Position numbers and translations under genes: made by a program
The notes under the pieces: generated by a model
Seen by the model: only the letters and a program-made list of their open reading frames with translations
Database searches by the model: none
Told to the model about the DNA's origin: nothing
From: Antedon mediterranea
Taxonomy: Eukaryota; Echinodermata; Crinoidea; Comatulida; Antedonidae
Length of the DNA stretch: 64,000 nt
Reading direction: 5' to 3'
NCBI RefSeq assembly: GCF_964355755.1
Contig: NC_092673.1
Location: 21,457,001 to 21,521,000, forward strand
In this document: piece by piece, positions 57,046 to 64,000 of the stretch
How the letters are laid out: the number at the start of each line of letters is the position of its first letter
Position numbering within the stretch: position 1 is the first letter of the stretch

Positions 57046-57923
57046 TGTTATGCGCGATTTGAACGATTTGCGCAATTTGAAATTGCGCAAAAAAATCCTT
57101 GCGCAATTTGAAATTGCGCAAAGAATTCTTGCGCAATTTAAAATTGCGCAAGGATTTTTTTGCGCAATTTCTAATTGCGCAATCAACTTGCGCAATTTCA
57201 AATTGCGCAAGAAAATCTTTGCGCAATTTTAAATTGCGCTGCACAATTTGTAAATTGCGCAAGATAGTTCTTGCGCAATATGACACCTTTGCGCAATTTG
57301 AAAACGAACTGTAAATTTTCAAATTGCGCAACAAAATTCTACCAGGCAATCGGTATTATAATAATTTATTGGAAACTAAATAACTCAAATAAAACATAAT
57401 AAATGCGAAGATAACATGTGTATAATAAATACATAACATTTATTATTACAATTAAATAATATTATCACTGTAACTTGAAATAAATCAAAATAAATGTAAA
57501 AATTAAGTTTTTAATATTAGTTTAAGCTAGGCCATGTAACCTAGTCAGTATCAGTAGTCCAGACCCTAGCTAGGCTAGAGTAGTAGTATAGCCGGCCGCC
57601 CGCGCCGCGCCCGCCTGGTGGAACACCACCGCTTCGTTTTCCTTCGTCGGTTCTTCGACGGTATGCTAACTTATAACAATATTTGCACTACTAAAATAAG
57701 GAAATGCGATATTTATCTTTAATTTTGAATCATTCTTAGAAATTACTATATAAATATGGGTGTGCATGATTTCACAATCTGTCGAAAAACCTTGCGCAGT
57801 TTGCAGATTACTTGCGCAATTTAATACGTTGCTTGCGCAATTTGAAACACATGTTTCAATTCAAATTGCGCAAGGATTTTTTTTGCGCAATTTCAAATTG
57901 CGCAAATCGTTCAAATCGCGCAT
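57046..57923. mobile_element. Foldback element with dense TTGCGCAA palindromes, copy 2
   Basis: The left 260 bp are almost identical to copy 1 at 20013. The right 370 bp, including the GC-rich stretch and the TGGTGGAACACCACC hairpin, are also shared. A ~190-bp AT-rich middle segment replaces the copy 1 middle (about 120 bp), and one extra TTGCGCAA is present at 57322-57330. The right end stops at CGCGCAT, so the outermost four bases of the terminus are lost. About 20 TTGCGCAA sites in total. Confidence 0.85.
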
Positions 57924-58034
57924 TTAATAAAAAAACAATATTAAATAACTTCTTCACACGCACACCACTATGCAAAGCGGCAAAATGTGTCGAGTCAAGG
58001 CTAATCGACAGCTAGGCAAGACATTACACTAATA

Positions 58035-61000
58035 CATTAGGCGCAGGAGCCCCGGATAGCGTTACGAAGTCGTTAACTCTGTCAGCCCATGGTCAACCCA
58101 ACTAATGTGTTTTTCCCAAGGACAACTTATCAATAACTAAACTTTGTCACCACCCATAAGTGTGCTGTTCATTTCCTATTGACCAATGAACACCAATGTA
58201 ACTGGACCTGAGTTTCTTGCTATTCGACCTTGGGTGCAAATTATACAATATAATTGATGTTAAGGCCACTGACTACTCTTTTCTGTATAGAAACACTGAA
58301 TTGACTGAATAATAAGAAAACCCTACAATAATTTCTACTACTACTTGATATGGTGTTATACAAGAACTATATTAAAAGAATTGAATGTATGGAGAATGAA
58401 AAGTTAAACGTTATAACTTATGTAAAACATCACTTAGATGATATCTATCAGATATATCATTTTCTAAAAATTGTTTCATTAGTTAGAATAGATCACGGAA
58501 AACCAATACCAATACTGATCTGGACTCGGAAATTCAAAATGTAGCAGGCAACGTTTCACCAATGAAAACTTTCAAGACAAACAAAGTATCATAATTATCA
58601 TGATATCCATTTTTATTTAATAACGATAAATGGATATAAATATTTCGTCTTTTTTGTTATTTTGTGATGGAAAATATATTGAGTGAACATTGGCACTGAG
58701 CTTAAATGTTCCCCGTCCCCTTAATGTCCGCTTTATAGGAGTGTCCCCTCAGTAAAGATTTGCTGTTTTTCCCCTTAATAATAAATTATGATGTCCATCT
58801 TATCTCAATTTTAATGTGCTACACCCGATAATAGAATACACATCTAGCTCGTGTGTACTTTAAAGAACCTAGTACATCTTTCGAGACGAGTGGAGGGTTA
58901 CCCCGGGTGTATTAGTACATCACAGCCACTGATCACCAACTGGGCCCTCTGGGAGACCAGTCTTTGACTGAAGAGGTTACCCAGTATAAATATATATTTC
59001 AATTCAATTCAATAGAATAACTGTACAGTAGGCTCCCATTTGATGCAATGTGTTACCCAATGTGCTCAATTTGATTGTGCTACCCAAATCCATGCTATCC
59101 ATTTGAAATAATTTGCTATCCATTTGAAAGAATGTGCTACCCGATAATCCGTATAGAATAATGTACAGTACAATTATATCCATTTGATTGTGCTACCTAA
59201 TGTGCTATCCATTTGAAAGAATGTGCTATCCATTTGAAAGAATGTGCTACCCGATAATCCGTATAAAATAATGTACAGTACTATATCCATTTGATTGTGC
59301 TACCTAATGTGCTATCCATTTGAAAGAATGTGCTACCCGATAATCCTTATAGAATAATGTACAGTACTATATCCATTTGGCTGTGCTACCTAATGTGCTA
59401 TCCATTTGAAAGAATGTGCTACCCGATAATCCGTAGGCTATAGAATAATGTACAGTACAATTATATCCATTTGATTGTGCCAAATAATGTGCTATCCATT
59501 TGAAATAATGTGCTACCCGATAATCCTTATAGAATAATGTACAGTACTATATTCATTTGATTGTGCTACCCAATGTGCTATCCATTTGAAATAATGTGCT
59601 ATCCATTTGAAATAATATGCTATTTGAAAGAATGTGCTACCCGATAATCCGTATAGAATAATGTACAGTACAATTACATCCATTTGATTGTGCTACCTAA
59701 TGTGCTATCCATTTGAAATAATGTGCTATCCATTTGAAAGAATGTGCTATCCATTTGAAAGAATGTGCTACCCGATAATCCGTATAGAATAATGTACAGT
59801 ACAGTACTATATCCATTTGAATGTGCTACCCAATGTGCTATCCATTTGAAAGAATGTGCTATCCATTTGAAAGAATGTGCTACCCGATAATCCGTATAAA
59901 ATAATGTACAGTACTATATCCATTTGATTGTGCTACCTAATGTGCTATCCATTTGAAAGAATGTGCTACCCGATAATCCTTATAGAATAATGTACAGTAC
60001 TATATCCATTTGGCTGTGCTACCTAATGTGCTATCCATTTGAAAGAATGTGCTACCCGATAATCCGTAGGCTATAGAATAATGTACAGTACAATTATATC
60101 CATTTGATTGTGCTACCTAATGTGCTATCCATTTGAAGTAATGTGCTACCCGATAATCCTTATAGAATAATGTACAGTACTATATCGATTTGATTGTGCT
60201 ACCCAATGTGCTATCCATTTGAAATAATGTGCTATCCATTTGAAATAATGTGCTATTTGAAAGAATGTGCTACCCGATAATCCGTATAGAATAATGTACA
60301 GTACAATTACATCCATTTGATTGTGCTACCTAATGTGCTATCCATTTGAAATAATGTGCTATCCATTTGAAATAATGTGCTATCCATTTGAAATAATGTG
60401 CTATCCATTTGAAATAATTTTCTATCCATTTGAAAGAATGTGCTACCCGATAATCCGTATAGAACAATGTACAGTAGGCCTACTATATCCATTTGACTGT
60501 GCTACCTAATGTGCTATCCATTTGAAATAATGTGCTACCCGATAATCCTTATAGAATAATGTACAGTACTATATCTATTTGATTGTGCTACCCAATGTGC
60601 TATCCATTTGAAATAATGTGCTATCCATTTTGAAATAATGTGCTATCCATTTGAAAGAATGTGCTATCCATTTGAAATAGGCCTAATGTGCTATCCATTT
60701 GGAAGAATGTGCTACCCGATAATCATAGAATAATGTACAGTACTATATCCATTTGATTGTGCTACCTAATGTGCTATCCATTTGAAAGAATGTGCTACCC
60801 GATAATCCTTATAGAATAATGTACAGTACTATATCTATTTGATTGTGCTACCCAATGTGCTATCCATTTTGAAATAATGTGCTATCCATTTGAAAGAATG
60901 TGCTATCCATTTGAAATAGGCCTAATGTGCTATCCATTTGAAAGAATGTGCTACCCGATAATCATAGAATAATGTACAGTACTATATCCATTTGATTGTG

Positions 61001-62487
61001 CTACCTAATGTGCTATCCATTTGAAAGAATGTGCTACCCGATAATCCTTATAGAATAATGTACAGTACTATATCTATTTGATTGTGCTACCCAATGTGCT
61101 ATCCATTTGAAATAATGTGCTATCCATTTTGAAATAATGTGCTATCCATTTGAAAGAATGTGCTATCCATTTGAAATAGGCCTAATGTGCTATCCATTTG
61201 AAAGAATGTGCTACCCGATAATCATAGAATAATGTACAGTACTATATCCATTTGATTGTGCTACCTAATGTGCTATCCATTTGAAAGAATGTGCTATCCA
61301 TTTGAAAGAATGTGCTATCCATTTGAAAGAATGTGCTACCCGATAATCCGTATAGAATGCACAGTACAGTTATATCATAGTTATATCCATTTGATTGAAC
61401 TATCTATTGTGCTATCCGTTTGAACTAATGTGCTGTCTGTTTGAAATAATTCAGGTTTTTTTTTTTAATATGTTTTGCTATCCATTTTAAACGTGCTAAA
61501 CAAGTTACATATTTGTTGATATAAATTTGCGGTACACCACGTAGGCCTATATTAGTTCTGAAAAGAACTGTTGAGTTGCTTGACGTTTCGATTTAGGCCT
61601 ACTCCAAAGTCAAAGTCTCCAAAGCTATTCCATCATGTCGTATTCGGGGAATCGCCCACAAGTGTTTTCTCAGAGAAGGGTATGTTCTGTATGGGGTTCT
61701 GTATGCTATTTGTTAATAATGTACAAAAAATGAAATAAAAAATCCTATAATTATCGGTATGTACGGAGGAAGCTCAGAACAAGACGAAGCGCGAAACAAA
61801 TAAAAGCGCAGCGCGAAACATCTGAAATGATATACATTTTCTCAAAACATGAAAACACAGAATATATTATATTAATATAACTTTTTAATATTTCTAAAGG
61901 CTCGGACAAGGAAGAAGGGCCTTAAAAAACTGAATTGCTATATGTTAGACCACATTTCCATAACTTTTCAAAACTCATCGAACCCTCTGCTAGTAGGCCT
62001 AATTAATATAGGAGCGTATCGCCAAATCAGTAGAGAAAAAAAAACATGGCATGAAGATGTAATTAATCAAACAACGGCCAAAGAATACCAACAATTTTAA
62101 TTTAGGTTTCGATTCGTAATTACTAATGTGGTGGACTAAGCCTAGTTTGAAACTATAGTGACCATTTATTTTAGAAAGAAAGATAGACAAATTTGTTTCC
62201 ATCTCCATGTTATTGTTAATACCAAGGCACTTTTCAATTACAAATTCTGGCCTAGTATTCTTGCAAGGTCGTCACAGCTCCAGTTACAAAGGTCGTCACA
62301 GCTCCAGTTACAAACGGTGATACAAAGTGTCAATCATTTGACCATTGAACAGCCCACTGGTAGGATAGTCCTTGAAACCGTCCGTAAAACACATTAATCA
62401 CTCACATCAGTCATGCCGCTAATGGTTGAAAACCTCACTTTTTGGGGTTTTCAAACGTAACGCTATCCGGGGCTCCTGCGCCTAATG
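58035..62487. mobile_element. 4.45-kb element with perfect 32-bp TIRs enclosing a satellite array
   Basis: The left 58035-58066 (CATTAGGCGCAGGAGCCCCG continuing GATAGCGTTACG) and the right 62456-62487 are exact inverse copies. A TA lies at the same place within each terminus, so a TA-target insertion with GGCGCAGG ends is one reading. The interior has unique flanks (58067-59030, 61480-62455) and the satellite at 59036-61480. The small ORF at 58350-58544 (64 codons) shows no transposase signature. Presumed non-autonomous. Confidence 0.7.
59036..61480 (+). repeat. Three-level satellite array (20-bp, ~100-bp, 633-bp periods)
   Basis: Basic unit AATGTGCTATCCATTTGAAA (20 bp) in runs of one to five, punctuated by a ~75-bp spacer (GTGCTACCCGATAATCCGTA, TAGAATAATGTACAGTACTA, TATCCATTTGATTGTGCTAC). 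The segment beginning at 59261 recurs at 59894, a 633-bp super-period. Near 60720, 60960 and 61220 a variant spacer (ATAATCATAGAATAATG) recurs at 239-260 bp. Frames through it on both strands are repeat translations (CYPFEIM, FQMDSTL). Confidence 0.93.
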
Positions 62488-62589
62488 AGTCCGGTGGCAG
62501 GAGGGGGGAATCACCACCCGAAAGGGGACAAATTTCCATCCAACTTTTCTAGACTAGAATTTTCCGTAGATTACGAATATGGAAGGTAA

Positions 62590-63610
62590 TCGATCAGGAT
62601 AGGAAGCGTTTTCGAGATATAAGGGGTCAAAGTTCAAAATTGACCAATTACAACAATGTATTATGTATATGTATTATAACAAATTTATTGAAGCACAATT
62701 TGGTCTTTTATTAAATTTTTATGATTATAAGTGTCTATTCAATCACCTTATGAAAAAAAATCCTTTGTGATTAAGGGTCAAATGTCAATATTGACCAATC
62801 ATAGAACGTACCTATAAAACCAAATAAAAACTAATATTTAATAAAAATTGGATGTTTTCTCATCCTGTTAATCAATCATACGCAATGTAAAAGAGCGAAT
62901 ACATCATTTCATCAGTTGACATAAGGTCAATTTCATCAGTTGAAATAAGGTCAAAGGTCAACATTTTAATACGCGTATTAGTTAACAAATAAATGCAACG
63001 TTGTCCAAACTATGATATTGATGGTTTTACAAGTAATCAAATTATTTGATTAGTAAAGTTATGTTATTTCATTATAATACTGTATTTAATCAAATCAGAC
63101 TTCGATCAGGATAGGAAGCGAATAGGAAGAGATAACGGGTCAAAGTTCAAAATTGACCAATTATAACAATGTATTATATACATGTATTATAACCAATTTA
63201 TTAAAGTTCAATTTGGTCTTTTAATACATTTGTATGGTTATAGGTATTGTATGGTGTTATTCAGTCGCCTTATAAAACAAATACTTTGCAATTAAAGGTC
63301 AAATGTCAAATGTCAATATTGACCAATCACACAATTTGCATTTAAAACCAAATAAAAACTAACATTTAAGACAAAATGTTATGTTTTATCATTATCGTTA
63401 AGACATCTATCAATCATACAAAATCAAAAGAGCACATTTATCATTACACAAGTTGACATTGGTCAAAGGTCAACATGTGAATAAATGATATACTAAATAA
63501 TGCAAAGTTATTCAAACTATGAGATCGATGTTCATAAATGTAATCACGTTATTTTATCAGTGAAGTTATGGTATTTTTATATTTTTTCTAGTGCGCATTA
63601 TTTTAAATGT
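62590..63610 (+). repeat. 512-bp tandem duplication at the right edge
   Basis: CGATCAGGATAGGAAGCG at 62591 recurs at 63103, with GGGTCAAAGTTCAAAATTGA, TCAATATTGACCAATCA and ACCAAATAAAAACTAA in the same order in both units. The units have diverged by indels. No coding frame. Multiple TTGAC/GTCAA words are notable. Confidence 0.8.
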
Positions 63611-64000
63611 ATTAATTATAATACTGTAAAATAAATAATAAAATTAATATTATGACGATTAAAATGTTATGATGTTAAAATGTTGCGCTGACCTTCAATG
63701 ATTTGCCACTGTACAGTTGCATTTATTAGGGCTACAATATTCGTTTTTGGAAAATAAACTACTATTCATCAGAACCAGAGAATACCAATTCGTACAGCCT
63801 GGATAGGGCATAGGCAGATCCAGGTGGCCAAACTCAATCCACAACTCACTACACAGACAGACCACAATTTGTATATAGTTTGGCCCATACAGGAAAGAGT
63901 TTCCTGTATACAAAGGATTCTAAAATAACCTATATGGATTTGCCCGAATGAACCCTCTAAGGACCCTTTTGGGATCTCTATGTGGTGTGCTACATAAGGC
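63611..64000. other. Right end of window, no gene recognised
   Basis: Short open frames on the minus strand (63695-63913) show no family features. Composition is less AT-rich than the preceding repeat. Confidence 0.3.

Noticed and set aside
60307..60509. ORFs with repeated CYPFEIM and FQMDSTL motifs
   Set aside because: They translate the 20-bp satellite in runs where three units are near a multiple of three; no start context and no conservation expected.

Overview
The window is AT-rich animal nuclear DNA. It holds four intron-containing protein genes, all on the + strand and all recognisable by protein similarity recalled from vertebrate orthologs. (1) The 3' part of a beta-TrCP (BTRC/FBXW11) gene: nine exons, 281-14775, covering the WD40 propeller; the F-box exons lie left of the window. 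(2) A complete kinesin-6 KIF20B (MPP1) gene: 17 coding exons, 24198-36828, about 1,793 aa. (3) A complete ZRANB1/TRABID K29/K33/K63-type deubiquitinase gene: 6 coding exons, 40078-44825, 644 aa. (4) A complete C2orf42-like zinc-ribbon gene: 6 coding exons, 48969-53506, 565 aa. Every exon junction was placed on AG/GT borders with matching phase, and each reading frame stays open across all joins.

The organism is probably an invertebrate deuterostome, plausibly an echinoderm. The protein sequences are close to vertebrate ones, introns are moderate in size, and the words AGGCCTA and TACAGTA/TACTGTA are extremely common in the non-coding DNA. No species can be named from this sequence alone. BTRC, KIF20B and ZRANB1 all lie on human chromosome 10q, so this looks like a surviving fragment of ancestral linkage.

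Layout: 1-14775 BTRC exons with transposon-filled introns; 14776-24197 intergenic DNA with MITEs, a 22-bp minisatellite and a foldback element; 24198-36828 KIF20B; 36829-40077 intergenic DNA with a TTAA-flanked element, a 73-bp minisatellite and the ZRANB1 leader exon; 40078-44825 ZRANB1; 44826-48160 repeat-poor intergenic DNA; 48160-53506 C2orf42 with its promoter and leader exon; 53507-64000 gene-free repeats.

The four genes do not form an operon. Three have ubiquitin or cell-cycle roles in other animals (SCF substrate recognition, cytokinesis motor, ubiquitin-chain editing), but the window itself gives no evidence of shared control. The rest is mobile DNA, nearly all non-autonomous. It includes a hairpin MITE family with about 11 sites, two copies of which start 4-8 nt inside splice donors. 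Two ~0.8-kb foldback elements each carry about 20 perfect TTGCGCAA (C/EBP-type) palindromes. A 4.45-kb element with identical 32-bp inverted termini encloses a three-level, 2.4-kb satellite array. No transposase, reverse transcriptase, CRISPR array, rRNA or genuine tRNA gene was found.
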